From Desulfobacula sp. (GTDB lineage: Bacteria > Desulfobacterota > Desulfobacteria > Desulfobacterales > Desulfobacteraceae): a stretch of DNA of 64,000 bases. Shown in pieces: positions 53,842 to 63,334 of the stretch (positions within the stretch are counted from its first letter, which is position 1; the number at the start of each line of letters is the position of its first letter). The translations under genes and the position numbers were made by a program. Below the pieces are notes generated by a model. It saw only the letters and a program-made list of their open reading frames with translations, searched no databases and had not been told where the DNA came from. The DNA is taken from positions 62,001-126,000 of the forward strand of contig JAMPXP010000008.1 of NCBI GenBank assembly GCA_023701135.1. The letters are read 5' to 3'.

Positions 53842-55633
53842 ACTCCTGTCCAACCAGATTGCGGCCGGTGAGGTGGTAGAACGGCCCTCTTCCGTCGTCA
53901 AAGAGCTGGTTGAAAACAGCATTGATGCCAAGGCCTCGGCCATTACCATTGAAATTGAAAAAAGCGGAAAATCCCTGATCCGGGTTTCCGATGACGGCAT
54001 CGGGCTTTCAAGGGATGATGCGCTCCTGTCCATTGAACGCTACGCCACCAGCAAGATTTTTAAAACCGAAGACCTGTTCTGCATTTCCACCATGGGGTTT
54101 CGCGGGGAAGCCCTTCCCTCCATTGCGTCCGTATCCAAATTCACCCTGGTGACCCGGGCTGAAAATCAGGATACCGGCACCCGGATTGAAATTCTCGGCG
54201 GAAAGGTCCGGAATGTCTCGGACGTGGGGGCGCCCGTGGGCACCATGGTGGAAGTCAAGGATCTCTTTTTCAACACCCCGGCCCGGAAAAAATTCCTGAA
54301 ATCCGACAACACGGAAATCAGCCATATCAGCGACGCCATTGCCGGCATCGCCCTGGGGCATCCCAACATCCGCTTCAGATTGTTTTCCAATAAGAGTCTT
54401 CATAAAAATTTTCCTGCATCGGACCATCTTTTTTCCAGGGCCGTCCATGTCCTTGGAACCGAGGTGTCCAAAAAAATGGCTGAAATCCGCTATTCCGGTA
54501 CCGGCCTCACCCTCAGCGGGTATTGCGTCCTTCCGGACCTGGTCCGGAATACGGGGTCGCGGATTTTTCTCTTTGTGAACCGCCGCCTGGTCTATGACCG
54601 GGGGCTCATCTCCGCCATTTTCCAGGGCTACAGGGGAAGGCTCATGAAGGGCAAATATCCCCTGGTGGTGTTGTTTATCGAAATCCCCTTTGATGCCGTG
54701 GATGTCAATGTCCATCCCACCAAGCGGGAGGTCCGGTTTTTTAATCATCAAGAGGTCTATGAAGCCGTTTGCCGGGCCGTTGACCAGGCCTTGTCCAAGG
54801 CCCGGAAAGAGGTTCCGGAGGGTCCGCCAACGGCGCTTGAAACGCCGTCCCGCCTCCGGGGCTTCTATCCTGAAGGCCCTGCATTTGAACGGGATTCTCC
54901 AGGGGTGGAACAGGGGGGAAGGGCCTGGACATACCCGGAAAAAACATTTTTTGAGAAGGAACCGGACAGAGGGGAACCCTTGATTCCGGAACCCATTCCG
55001 GAAACCGTTTTCCATCCCGGCCCGGAACCCATCCAGGCGACTGTTTTTCATCCCGGCCCGCCCAGGATTCTGGGACAGGTTTTGGGCACCTATATCCTGG
55101 CCGAGTCCGAGGCAGGCCTCCTGCTCATTGACCAGCATGCGGCCCATGAAAGGATCGTCTACGAGGCTTTGAGAAAAAGAGTGGCCGACACAGGCATGGC
55201 AGGCCAGACCCTTCTGGTGCCCGAAACCCTGGAATTGAGCCATAAAGAAGCCGACGTCCTTTTAAGCCTTATTCCCCGCCTTTCTCTCCTGGGCATTGAG
55301 GTGGAACCTTTTGGCGGGACCACTTTTATCATCACATCCGTTCCCTCCATTATTTCTCAAAAAGCAATGGCCCCGATCCTGACGGAGATCATTGAAACCA
55401 GCCTCATGGATAAAAATGAATTTTCAAAGGACCGGTGGCTGGATGAATGCCTCATCTTGATGGCCTGCCACAAAGCCGTCCGGGCCAATTTGAGGATGAA
55501 TATCATGGAAATGGAGAGTCTTTTGAAAGACCTGGAAAAGTGCGACAATCCCCTGCACTGCCCCCATGGCCGGCCCATCCGGGTGACCCTGTCGAAAAAC
55601 GATCTGGAAAGGCTTTTTAAACGGATTGTCTGA
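53816..55633 (+). CDS. mutL: DNA mismatch repair endonuclease MutL
   Basis: 605 residues. ATPase motifs: VVKELVENSIDAKA, SDDGIGL, TMGFRGEALPSIAS, VKDLFFNTPARKKF. The C-terminal domain has DQHAAHERIVYE at Asp439 (DQHAx2Ex4E) and CPHGRP near the end, so it should nick DNA, as in bacteria without MutH. mutS is not in the window. Convergent to the glycan operon. Confidence 0.97.
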   Translation: MTTVRILPELLSNQIAAGEVVERPSSVVKELVENSIDAKASAITIEIEKSGKSLIRVSDDGIGLSRDDALLSIERYATSKIFKTEDLFCISTMGFRGEALPSIASVSKFTLVTRAENQDTGTRIEILGGKVRNVSDVGAPVGTMVEVKDLFFNTPARKKFLKSDNTEISHISDAIAGIALGHPNIRFRLFSNKSLHKNFPASDHLFSRAVHVLGTEVSKKMAEIRYSGTGLTLSGYCVLPDLVRNTGSRIFLFVNRRLVYDRGLISAIFQGYRGRLMKGKYPLVVLFIEIPFDAVDVNVHPTKREVRFFNHQEVYEAVCRAVDQALSKARKEVPEGPPTALETPSRLRGFYPEGPAFERDSPGVEQGGRAWTYPEKTFFEKEPDRGEPLIPEPIPETVFHPGPEPIQATVFHPGPPRILGQVLGTYILAESEAGLLLIDQHAAHERIVYEALRKRVADTGMAGQTLLVPETLELSHKEADVLLSLIPRLSLLGIEVEPFGGTTFIITSVPSIISQKAMAPILTEIIETSLMDKNEFSKDRWLDECLILMACHKAVRANLRMNIMEMESLLKDLEKCDNPLHCPHGRPIRVTLSKNDLERLFKRIV

Positions 55634-55648
55634 AGGGCTTTTCAGCCG

Positions 55649-56800
55649 TCATTCACTTGGCCTGTGGAAGGTCGATTCCGGATGACCCAGGAAATCCTGG
55701 TAAACGGCCAGGATCTTATTTCCCATGGCATCTATGGTGTGATGGGTGTTGACCATCCTGAAGGCTTTTTCAACCCTGTCTGCGGCTCCCTCATCCAAGG
55801 TCTGTAAAAGCTTTTCCACAAGGTCTGCCTCATCGTCGGCCCGGAAAAGAAGCCCCGTATCCCCGTGGCGAATGATATCCGGGATGCCCCCGCTCATGGA
55901 TCCGATGACCGGGCATCGGGTATACATGGCTTCCAGGACGGACTGGGGAATGCCCTCAAAGGGAATGCCGTTGATATCGCGGGAGGCAAGCATCTTGCAG
56001 TCCAAAGCCCTGTAATAGGGCCAGACCTCTTCCCTGAATCCGGTAAAATGAACCCTGGATTCTATATCCAGGTCCCTTGCAAGGGTTCTGAGGGTTTCCA
56101 GGTATTCACCGGTGCCGGTGCCGATGACGGCAAGGTGATGGGGGATTTGGGAGGCAACCCGGTGAAAGGCCCGGAGGATGAGGTCCACCCCCTTGTCATG
56201 GGAGACCCGGCCCACAAAGCCGACGAACCGGGTGCGGGGATCAAGGCCGAATTCCCCGGCCAGGTTTTCCCGGGCCTGATCTTTTTCAATCAGGCCTTTT
56301 GGCGGGATGATCCCGGAAGAAAGGGTCTGAATCCGTTCCTTTGGGATGCCCAGGGTTTGGATGAGCCGGCGGGTGGTATAATCGGCCGTGGTAAAGACAT
56401 AGTCGCACAGGCGGTTGTACAGCAGGGTATTATGCAGGGATAATCCGACATGGGCGCTGATGTGCCGGGACAGGATCCGCAACGGAATCCCCATGCCCAC
56501 GGCGGCGGACAGGGCGATTTTTGAATCCTCGTTTCCATGGGTATTCAGAACCTGGGGCTTTGCTTTTTTGAACAGGGCCCGCAAAGAAAAGAAATCCCTT
56601 GCAAGGCTTGTTCTTTTAAAGGCTGCATCATGGGTCAAAAAGCCCTTTGCTTTTGATTTGTCATACAACGGGGTGTTCCGGGGGGCCACAATGATGATCT
56701 CGTGACCCTTTTGGGCCATCCAGCAAGCCTCGTTAAAGATCCGTTTTTCAAGCCCGCCGAACTGGGTGTGGCAGGTGGTATGGATGATTTTGATTCCCAT
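55649..56800 (-). CDS. Glycosyltransferase family 4 protein
   Basis: 383 residues, GT-B fold: HTTCHTQFGGLEKRIFN, FVGRVSHDKGVDLILRAFH, and the donor site PFEGIPQSVLEAMYTRCPVI followed by SGGIPDII. Last gene of the seven-gene glycan operon. Acceptor unknown. Confidence 0.92.
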   Translation of the reverse strand: MGIKIIHTTCHTQFGGLEKRIFNEACWMAQKGHEIIIVAPRNTPLYDKSKAKGFLTHDAAFKRTSLARDFFSLRALFKKAKPQVLNTHGNEDSKIALSAAVGMGIPLRILSRHISAHVGLSLHNTLLYNRLCDYVFTTADYTTRRLIQTLGIPKERIQTLSSGIIPPKGLIEKDQARENLAGEFGLDPRTRFVGFVGRVSHDKGVDLILRAFHRVASQIPHHLAVIGTGTGEYLETLRTLARDLDIESRVHFTGFREEVWPYYRALDCKMLASRDINGIPFEGIPQSVLEAMYTRCPVIGSMSGGIPDIIRHGDTGLLFRADDEADLVEKLLQTLDEGAADRVEKAFRMVNTHHTIDAMGNKILAVYQDFLGHPESTFHRPSE

Positions 56801-56833
56801 GGGGCAGGCCGTCGGTCCTTTTCAGCGATGAGG

Positions 56834-57616
56834 TTATGAGATGAGATCTTTATAGGTGATTTTTCGGATCTGTCCGTATTCCGAGAAAAGCTCAAGCAGA
56901 TATTCAAGCAGGAGAAAGGCCGGGTCATTCATGCACATATGGTGGAGCATGATGCCGCACACCGGGGAGGCCAGCCCTGCCCTGAATTCTTCCAGAAGCT
57001 TATCCCGGGCTTCCTCAGCCGATGTCTCTTTCCGGGTGTGCAGGTCCACGTGAACCGGAATATCCTGAAGCCCTTCCGGTGCGGCCGGAAGGCTGCCAAG
57101 GCTTCTGGAAACGGCGGCGAACCCGGCTTTTTTCAACACGATCAGGGCATCCATGCCGCAGCGGTTCCAGGGTGGGGTGAAGACCGGGGTCAGATCCTTC
57201 CCCATAATGGTTTGAAGCCTTTCCTCTCCCTTTGTCAAATCATTTAAAACAACCCGGGCCGTCCGGGCCGGTCCGAATTCCTGTTTCTTCCCTAGGGGTT
57301 CATGGTTCATATGCCGGTAACCGTGCATATGCCAGCAAAAAAGATCCTGACCTTTTTTCCGGAATTCAGCCATGGCCTCCCACCGTTTTGGGGTCATCCA
57401 GGCCGGAACAACAGCCAGGCACAGGGGAATTTGATATGATAAAAACAGGCCCATCATTTTTGAAAAATTTTTGGACGGCACGGCAATATCGTCGGCCCGG
57501 AAAAACACCTTGATTCCATTGCCCGCCATTGCGTCCCGGATCTGCTCCCGGACCCCGTCTCTTATTTTTCGGAGCAGGTTGGGGTCCTGGGACCGGTAGA
57601 GGCTGGATATCTTCAT
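56834..57616 (-). CDS. Polysaccharide-deacetylase-like protein (NodB/DUF2334 type)
   Basis: 260 residues, no signal peptide, so cytoplasmic. Features: VFFRADDIAVPS for the metal Asp, WHMHGYRHMNH for the HxxxH, FTPPWNRCGMDAL for the substrate loop, and LHHMCMN. May deacetylate an N-acetylated sugar precursor before export. In operon between two glycosyltransferases. Confidence 0.82.
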   Translation of the reverse strand: MKISSLYRSQDPNLLRKIRDGVREQIRDAMAGNGIKVFFRADDIAVPSKNFSKMMGLFLSYQIPLCLAVVPAWMTPKRWEAMAEFRKKGQDLFCWHMHGYRHMNHEPLGKKQEFGPARTARVVLNDLTKGEERLQTIMGKDLTPVFTPPWNRCGMDALIVLKKAGFAAVSRSLGSLPAAPEGLQDIPVHVDLHTRKETSAEEARDKLLEEFRAGLASPVCGIMLHHMCMNDPAFLLLEYLLELFSEYGQIRKITYKDLIS

Positions 57617-57617
57617 G

Positions 57618-58769
57618 CTATCGGCTCCTCATCCATTCCATGGTGTTGACGGCCCCGTCCAGATTCAGTTTCGGCCCCGGGGGGCCGGGTTGCATATTCA
57701 GGGCCGCCTCCATCTTTCGGGCAAGGACGGACGGGTCCAGATCCGGGTCCTCCAGCAGGGTGATGGGGGCAAACTCAGCCAGTTTCACGGCCCTTTCCCT
57801 TTGTTCCCGGTTCTGGTCAAAGGGCCGGACCAGGGCCGGCACCCCTGCGGCCACAATATTCATACAGGTATTATACCCGGCCATGCTGACGGAAAGATCC
57901 GAGGCCCCCAGGAGGGAGACAAAATCCGGGGTGAATTCCTGGATCCTGATCCTGTCATTTTCAAAGGATCGGAGATCATCCTTATCTTCCTGGGTCATAT
58001 AGGGGCCGGTATAGGCTTTCAGGATCAGGTTTTCCCCGGACAGGACCCCACGGTAGGCCTGAACCACGGCCTTCAGCAGGGTCGCTCCCACATTTCCCCC
58101 GCCCACGCTGGCGGTAATGAGCCGCCGGCCTTGGCCCAGTCCATACTCTTGTCTGATCCGGCTGACTTTTTCCGGGTCCGGCAAAGGCGTCACAAACCCG
58201 GTGTAAACCAGGGGGATTTTGATTCTGCATATTCCCGGGAAGCTGGCATCCAGTTTGATGAGCCTGGGATCGGAATGGATCAGGACGGCATCGAACCAGG
58301 CGTGAAGGGCTTCGATGACCCGGGTCTCATATTTTACCGGGTTTTTTTTCTCCACCAGGATATCCCTCAGGCTGCACACCACCTTGCAGTTGATGCCCTG
58401 GTGGGCCCTGATGAGGCTTAAAACCGGGATCAATTCAAATTCAAAGGCTCTCCGGCCAAAGGGAAAAAGCTCCACTATAAAAACATCGGGCCGTTCGGTG
58501 TTGACCAGATCCAGCAGGATGTTTTTGCGCTCAAGTTTCACCGCTTCCAGATCCTGTAAAGGATCCACACAATGAAGGGTGCTGAAGGCGGGGTCCATCA
58601 TCAGGCCCGGAAGGGCCACCCGTCTCACATGGTTGGGCAGCAAGGCCTGGACCTCATCCCCGCCGGTCACCAGGATCACGTCAAAGTCTTTCATGGCCCG
58701 TGCAATTTCAAGGGTCCTGAAAAAATGTCCCACTCCCAGTACATGCTGGCAATAAATCAGAATTTTCAC
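57618..58769 (-). CDS. Glycosyltransferase, COG4671 type
   Basis: 383 residues from the GTG at 58769 (AGGAC upstream); an in-frame TTG at 58817 after AGGGGA is the alternative. MurG-like GT-B: LIYCQHVLGVGHFFRTLEIA, TASVGGGNVGATLL, and ASDLSVSMAGYNTCMNIVAAG. Paralogue of the first gene of the operon (61749-63014). A single base separates it from the deacetylase. Confidence 0.88.
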   Translation of the reverse strand: MKILIYCQHVLGVGHFFRTLEIARAMKDFDVILVTGGDEVQALLPNHVRRVALPGLMMDPAFSTLHCVDPLQDLEAVKLERKNILLDLVNTERPDVFIVELFPFGRRAFEFELIPVLSLIRAHQGINCKVVCSLRDILVEKKNPVKYETRVIEALHAWFDAVLIHSDPRLIKLDASFPGICRIKIPLVYTGFVTPLPDPEKVSRIRQEYGLGQGRRLITASVGGGNVGATLLKAVVQAYRGVLSGENLILKAYTGPYMTQEDKDDLRSFENDRIRIQEFTPDFVSLLGASDLSVSMAGYNTCMNIVAAGVPALVRPFDQNREQRERAVKLAEFAPITLLEDPDLDPSVLARKMEAALNMQPGPPGPKLNLDGAVNTMEWMRSR

Positions 58770-58826
58770 GATGTTGTCCTGTATCTCATATTCATGGCTG
58801 TTGATAAAGCCTTTCAAATCTGTCCC

Positions 58827-59426
58827 CTATTTCAGCCGGAGGCGGTTTATCTCCTGAATCCGGAGGGTTCCGTCCCATAGCAGATCATGGAGACAATAAT
58901 CCTTTAACAAAGGAGCTTCATCCGGGCCAAAGGTCCTTTTTAATGCGTCATAGATCAAGATCTTGATGACGCTCTGATGGGTCACCACCAGAATATATCG
59001 ATTTTCAAAGGTTTTTGCCGCTCGTTCAAAGGCCTTTGTCACCCGCTCCAGGACCCTGATCCTGGATTCCCCCCCAGGCGGCCGGAATTCCCATCCCCGG
59101 GATTCCTGGAACTCAACGGCCCTGGGGTCCTTTTCCCGGATCTCGGTAATTCTTTGGCCTTCCCAGTCGCCAAAGTCTTGCTCCCTGAGATCCGTATCAA
59201 CACAAAGCGGAATCCCCATCCGGTCCGAAAGGATAAGGGCGGTTTCCCGGGCCCTGGTCAAGGGGCTTGAGAGGATGGCGTCAAAGGGCTCGGATGTCAA
59301 GACCTCTCCCCACCGGGCGGCCTCCTCTTGGCCCTCCGGGCTCAACGGGATATCGGTGCTGCCCTGGATTCGTTTTTCCTGGTTCCATGGGGTTCTGGCA
59401 TGGCGGATCAATCCCAGTCTGATCAT
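58827..59426 (-). CDS. Histidine phosphatase family protein
   Basis: 199 residues: LIRHARTPWNQEKRIQGSTD (phosphohistidine), LSSPLTRARETA, REQDFGDWEGQ, and VVTHQSVIKILIY. Phosphoglycerate-mutase/alpha-ribazole phosphatase branch. Placed inside the glycan operon (next gene on each side is a glycosyltransferase, zero-bp spacing upstream), so it may dephosphorylate a sugar phosphate. Confidence 0.88.
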   Translation of the reverse strand: MIRLGLIRHARTPWNQEKRIQGSTDIPLSPEGQEEAARWGEVLTSEPFDAILSSPLTRARETALILSDRMGIPLCVDTDLREQDFGDWEGQRITEIREKDPRAVEFQESRGWEFRPPGGESRIRVLERVTKAFERAAKTFENRYILVVTHQSVIKILIYDALKRTFGPDEAPLLKDYCLHDLLWDGTLRIQEINRLRLK

Positions 59427-60536
59427 TTAAGACCCCATTTTAACCAGGAGGGTTTCAAGGGTTTTGTAATTGTTATCCCGGTCATGAAAGGCTTTGACAT
59501 ATTCCATGGCAGCATTTCCCATCCGGTGACGGAGCGCCGGGTCCTGCAACAGATCTTTCAAAGCTTTGAAAAACAAGGAGCCGTCATACATGGGAACCAG
59601 GAATCCTGTTTTTTTGTCCTGAACCACTTCGGGAATGCCGCCGTTTTTAAAGGCCACCACCGGCAGGCCGCAGGCCTGGGCTTCCAGATAGACCATGCCC
59701 AGGGATTCCCGGATACCGGGAAAGGCGAACACATCTCCTGAACTGTAAAAGGCGGCCATGTCTTTTGGGTCTATCTTTCCGGCAAAGGTATAATGTCCGG
59801 GGATATGCCGTTGGGCCATGGCCTTGAGCCGGCCTTCCATTTTGCCGCCCCCGGCAATGACCAGGTGGAAGCCGGGGATGATCGCCGGCAGTTTTGCGCA
59901 GCATTGGATGAGCCAGGCCAGGCCCCTGGTTTTGACATCATCCCTGAACATGGCGGCCGTCAGAATGGTGGGGCAGGGCGCCAATCCCCAGGATTTTCTG
60001 TTTTCCTGTCCGGCCGGTTCATCTCGCATAAAGGCCCGGGGGATAATGCCGGGTCTGATATAGGTCAGGCGCCGTTCGGGAATGAGGCGTTGAAGGTTTT
60101 TTAAATCAGAGCCCCTGTTGGTGAAAATATGGTGGGCTGCTTTAAGGGCGTAACGGTTTAAATAGAATCCCGGCAGGGTGGAGATTTTCCTCTTCCGTTT
60201 CGTGGAATAAATGCCTTGAAAAATGATGTATTTTATCCCCAAAATTTTACAGATCAATGGTCCCAGAAGATCCGGGGCCTTGTAATAGGTATGATAGGTG
60301 AGCCAGATGGCCGGAGGGTGTCTATGCAGGTGTTTCAGGCTTCGAAGGGCATGGGCCGCCAGGACCGGCCAGAGCCAGGGCTTAAAATAGATCCACCGGG
60401 CCCTGAGCCTGCTCTGGACCTCAATGGTATGGCCCTGGTCTTCCAGAAATTGAACCAGCCCCCGGGCAATGGCCAGATCCCCCGAAGGGTGATCATGGTC
60501 CAGGGGTTTGAACGGGGCATAAAAGGCGATTCTCAT
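59427..60536 (-). CDS. Glycosyltransferase family 4 protein
   Basis: 369 residues, GT-B: FYAPFKPLDHDHPSGDLAI, LVIAGGGKMEGRLKAM, VFAFPGIRESLGMVYLEAQA (donor site), NGGIPEVV. Overlaps the upstream gene by 4 bp and abuts the phosphatase gene. Cytoplasmic, probably membrane-associated. Confidence 0.92.
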   Translation of the reverse strand: MRIAFYAPFKPLDHDHPSGDLAIARGLVQFLEDQGHTIEVQSRLRARWIYFKPWLWPVLAAHALRSLKHLHRHPPAIWLTYHTYYKAPDLLGPLICKILGIKYIIFQGIYSTKRKRKISTLPGFYLNRYALKAAHHIFTNRGSDLKNLQRLIPERRLTYIRPGIIPRAFMRDEPAGQENRKSWGLAPCPTILTAAMFRDDVKTRGLAWLIQCCAKLPAIIPGFHLVIAGGGKMEGRLKAMAQRHIPGHYTFAGKIDPKDMAAFYSSGDVFAFPGIRESLGMVYLEAQACGLPVVAFKNGGIPEVVQDKKTGFLVPMYDGSLFFKALKDLLQDPALRHRMGNAAMEYVKAFHDRDNNYKTLETLLVKMGS

Positions 60537-61810
60537 TTGGATGCAGGGTCCAAACAGGCCATGAGGCCTGGAATCCTCTCACTGTAAATCCGGGCCAGAT
60601 CATGGATCAGTTCCGTATTGTTAAAGTCCCGGACGATTCTTTTCCTGGCCTCGGGAATGACCCTTTGTCTCAAGGCCTCATCGGTCAATAAAATTTCCAT
60701 GGCCCGGGCCAGGGCCGGCGGATCATCCGGAGCCACCATTTTTCCGGTGACACCGTCTTCAAGGAATTCGGGTATGCCGGACACATTCGGTGCCGCCACC
60801 GGCACATTCATGGCCATGCTTTCGGCCATGACATTGGGGATGCCGTCCCGGTCCCCATTGGCGGCAATCTTACAGCCCAGGACAAAGAGATCGGCTTCAG
60901 CGTAATAGTCGATGACAGCTTCATGGGGCAGGGTGCCGGCAAGGGATGTGAGGGATTCAAGCCCAAGGGTTTTGATGAGCCGGACGATCCTTGCATTGTC
61001 CGCTCCCTCGCCGATGAGGGTATGCTGGAATTTCACGCCCTTGTCCCTGAGAATGGCCAGGGCCTGGTAGACAATGTCAAGACCTTTTTTTTCCGTCATT
61101 CTGGCCACGGTCAGAATTTTATAGGGAGGGGTGCACGAGACCGGTTTTGTCCGGGGAGAAAAATAGTTTGGATTGATGCCGTGGTATACACAGAAAACAG
61201 GAGTCTTGCCGTTCCCGGCCAAGGAGTTCAGATATTTCTGATTGTAGCGGGTGCAGGTCACCACAAAACGGGCCAGGTCCATTTTTTCCTTGAGCTGCCT
61301 CGGATCCGAGGTATAAATGTCCTTGGCATGGGCAAAAAAACTGAAGGGAATGCCGCTCAAGATGCTGGAAAACATGGCCACGGATGTGGGCGAATGGGCA
61401 AAATGGGCCTGGAAATGGACAATATGCTTGCCCGGCAGACAATGATGGACCAGATATCCGGCTTGCAGCAGATGCTTGATGGTGGCTGATGTCTTTGTCC
61501 GCCGCCATCGGGCCGCGGCTGTTTTAAGGGCCTTGAAATAGACCCTGGGCCGTTTCAAAGCCAGCATGAGATTATGGTATCCCAGGGGCAAAAGGTGACC
61601 CAGGATGGTGCTTGGAAGATACTGGACCTCTGCTTTAATCCTCCCCACGTCGGCATGGGTGAAGGATTCCCTCGGCTCCCGCATGGAGATGATATGGATG
61701 GAAAATCCCAGGGATTCCAGGAGCAAAATTTCATTGGAAATAAAGGTTTCAGATATCCTTGGATAGCCTTTCAAAACCATACATAGCGTCGGGGGCACAT
61801 TGTTTTCCAT
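60533..61810 (-). CDS. Glycosyltransferase family 4 protein
   Basis: 425 residues from the ATG at 61810; a longer GTG frame at 61843 is less likely. CMVLKGYPRISETFISNEIL, FQAHFAHSPTSVAMF, VARMTEKKGLDIVYQAL, and DGIPNVMAESMAMNVPV. Resembles colanic-acid-type and spore-coat-type GT4. Its 5' end overlaps the upstream gene by 62 bp. Confidence 0.9.
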   Translation of the reverse strand: MENNVPPTLCMVLKGYPRISETFISNEILLLESLGFSIHIISMREPRESFTHADVGRIKAEVQYLPSTILGHLLPLGYHNLMLALKRPRVYFKALKTAAARWRRTKTSATIKHLLQAGYLVHHCLPGKHIVHFQAHFAHSPTSVAMFSSILSGIPFSFFAHAKDIYTSDPRQLKEKMDLARFVVTCTRYNQKYLNSLAGNGKTPVFCVYHGINPNYFSPRTKPVSCTPPYKILTVARMTEKKGLDIVYQALAILRDKGVKFQHTLIGEGADNARIVRLIKTLGLESLTSLAGTLPHEAVIDYYAEADLFVLGCKIAANGDRDGIPNVMAESMAMNVPVAAPNVSGIPEFLEDGVTGKMVAPDDPPALARAMEILLTDEALRQRVIPEARKRIVRDFNNTELIHDLARIYSERIPGLMACLDPASK

Positions 61811-63014
61811 TTTTACCGTTCCAAAAATTTGATATGCGCTCACAGATTTTCACGATTCCTGTCATTTCAAAAGCGTTCATGGCCTTTTTGAAATCATCCT
61901 TATGGTCCAGCATATAAAGAATTTTTTCTTCCAGATTGGAAGCGTTCAACCGGCTCCAGGGGATATAATCCACCAGGTGTTCATTGCTGAAGGCCCTTGC
62001 CCGGAGATACTGTTCCTTTCTCGGGATTTCTCTCGGGATCACCAGGCTCATGATGTTGGAGGACAGCACCTCACAAAGGGTATTGTATCCGCCCATGCAC
62101 ACCACAAGGTCTGAGGCGGCAATGAGGGTTTCCATGTCCGGGAAAAAATCATAGGCCAGAATGCCCAGATTCCCGGCCCGCTCCAGTACCAGGTCTGTAT
62201 CATTTTTCGATAAAAATGGCCCTGTGACCAGAATGCTTTGGAAGGCCGGCAGGATGGATTGCGCCTTCATGCTTTCCAGCATTTTAAGGTAGGCATCCAG
62301 AACATGGAATCCGTCACCGCCGCCACCCGTGGTAACGGTAATCAGGTTTTCGTTTTTCATGACATTCAACTGAAGCCTTAAAGCTTCGGCCATGCCTTCC
62401 TTGGGCACTTTACGGGGGATATAGCCGGTAAAATAGAGTTTTTTTTCAATGGATGCCGGTATCTTGTACTCCAGAACCGGGTCATAGATGCTTTTTTGGC
62501 CATAGACCCAGACCTCGGTGTAGAACTCCTCTATGGTGGAATAGATATTTTTTTTTTCCCAGTCGGAAATGACGGTTTGCGCATCATCCATGATATCCCG
62601 GAGTCCGAGAATGGTTTTGGTCTGTTTGAGATTTTCCTTGATCCATTCAAGGGCCGGCATCACTTCTTTTTTTAAGCCCTGGGGTTCCTTGTCCACGATG
62701 AACAGGTCCGGCAGAAAGGTTTTGACCGTTGCCATGATAATGCTCTGGCGGATATCCATGGCTTGTACCGGATCAATCCGGATGGTCAGGGGAAAATATT
62801 CGTCATTGGCCTTTTTGATCATTCCCGGAATCCGGACATAATCCACATATTTTGGAAAAGTCAGCCGGCCTGCAATGGGGGAACCGGTCAGAATCAGAAT
62901 ATTGGTGTCGTCTTTTCTCAACTGCTCTGCAATGGCCATGGTCCTTCTGATATGTCCCAGTCCATAGGTATCGTGGGAATACATGAGAATATTGAAAGAT
63001 GAATTTTTATCCAT
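61749..63014 (-). CDS. Glycosyltransferase, COG4671 type (first gene of glycan operon)
   Basis: 421 residues, GT-B (MurG-like): ILMYSHDTYGLGHIRRTM, LITVTTGGGGDGFHVLD, and SDLVVCMGGYNTLCEVLSS. Same family as 57618-58769 but clearly diverged. ~30 additional C-terminal residues. Acceptor unknown. Confidence 0.9.
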   Translation of the reverse strand: MDKNSSFNILMYSHDTYGLGHIRRTMAIAEQLRKDDTNILILTGSPIAGRLTFPKYVDYVRIPGMIKKANDEYFPLTIRIDPVQAMDIRQSIIMATVKTFLPDLFIVDKEPQGLKKEVMPALEWIKENLKQTKTILGLRDIMDDAQTVISDWEKKNIYSTIEEFYTEVWVYGQKSIYDPVLEYKIPASIEKKLYFTGYIPRKVPKEGMAEALRLQLNVMKNENLITVTTGGGGDGFHVLDAYLKMLESMKAQSILPAFQSILVTGPFLSKNDTDLVLERAGNLGILAYDFFPDMETLIAASDLVVCMGGYNTLCEVLSSNIMSLVIPREIPRKEQYLRARAFSNEHLVDYIPWSRLNASNLEEKILYMLDHKDDFKKAMNAFEMTGIVKICERISNFWNGKNGKQCAPDAMYGFERLSKDI

Positions 63015-63056
63015 GGGGGTAGGTTTTTCTCCTTTGGCATAAGCGCTGAAAATTTA

Positions 63057-63085
63057 TCTCTATCTAAACTGAGGCGCCAAGTCAA
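63057..63085 (-). promoter_or_regulatory. Candidate promoter of the seven-gene glycan operon
   Basis: Minus strand TTGACT (63080-63085), 17-bp spacer, TAGAGA (63057-63062), ~45 bp before the ATG at 63014. The 320-bp spacer 63015-63334 has no gene; it also holds an imperfect stem CGGGAA/TTCCCG (63128-63148). Confidence 0.45.
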
Positions 63086-63165
63086 GGAAATGGATGTATA
63101 AATCTGGCCGGGGGTTTTTCCATTTAGCGGGAAGATATCTGTTTCCCGGCCCAATGTCCTATCTC

Positions 63166-63194
63166 TTGACTTCCTGAATAATTTTCATTATCAA
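63166..63194 (+). promoter_or_regulatory. Candidate promoter toward the FtsX-type permease
   Basis: TTGACT (63166-63171), 17-bp spacer, TATCAA (63189-63194). The overlapping AT-rich TTTTCATTATC resembles half of a Fur box; that reading is weak. Confidence 0.4.
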
Positions 63195-63334
63195 TGACAT
63201 ATTGGAATAAAACTGAAACACAATCAATCCCCTATGTTAGGTTTTATTCCACCCCTTTTGCGTAAATGGATACCTAATTTTTGCGGCTGGGGATTCGGCA
63301 AGAATGGCGGCAGCGACGGCACATTTCAGGGATT

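Noticed and set aside
54008-55243. 411-codon open frame on the minus strand opposite mutL
   Set aside because: Mirror of a GC-rich, firmly identified gene; its product is Gly/His/Phe/Gln-rich with no motif.
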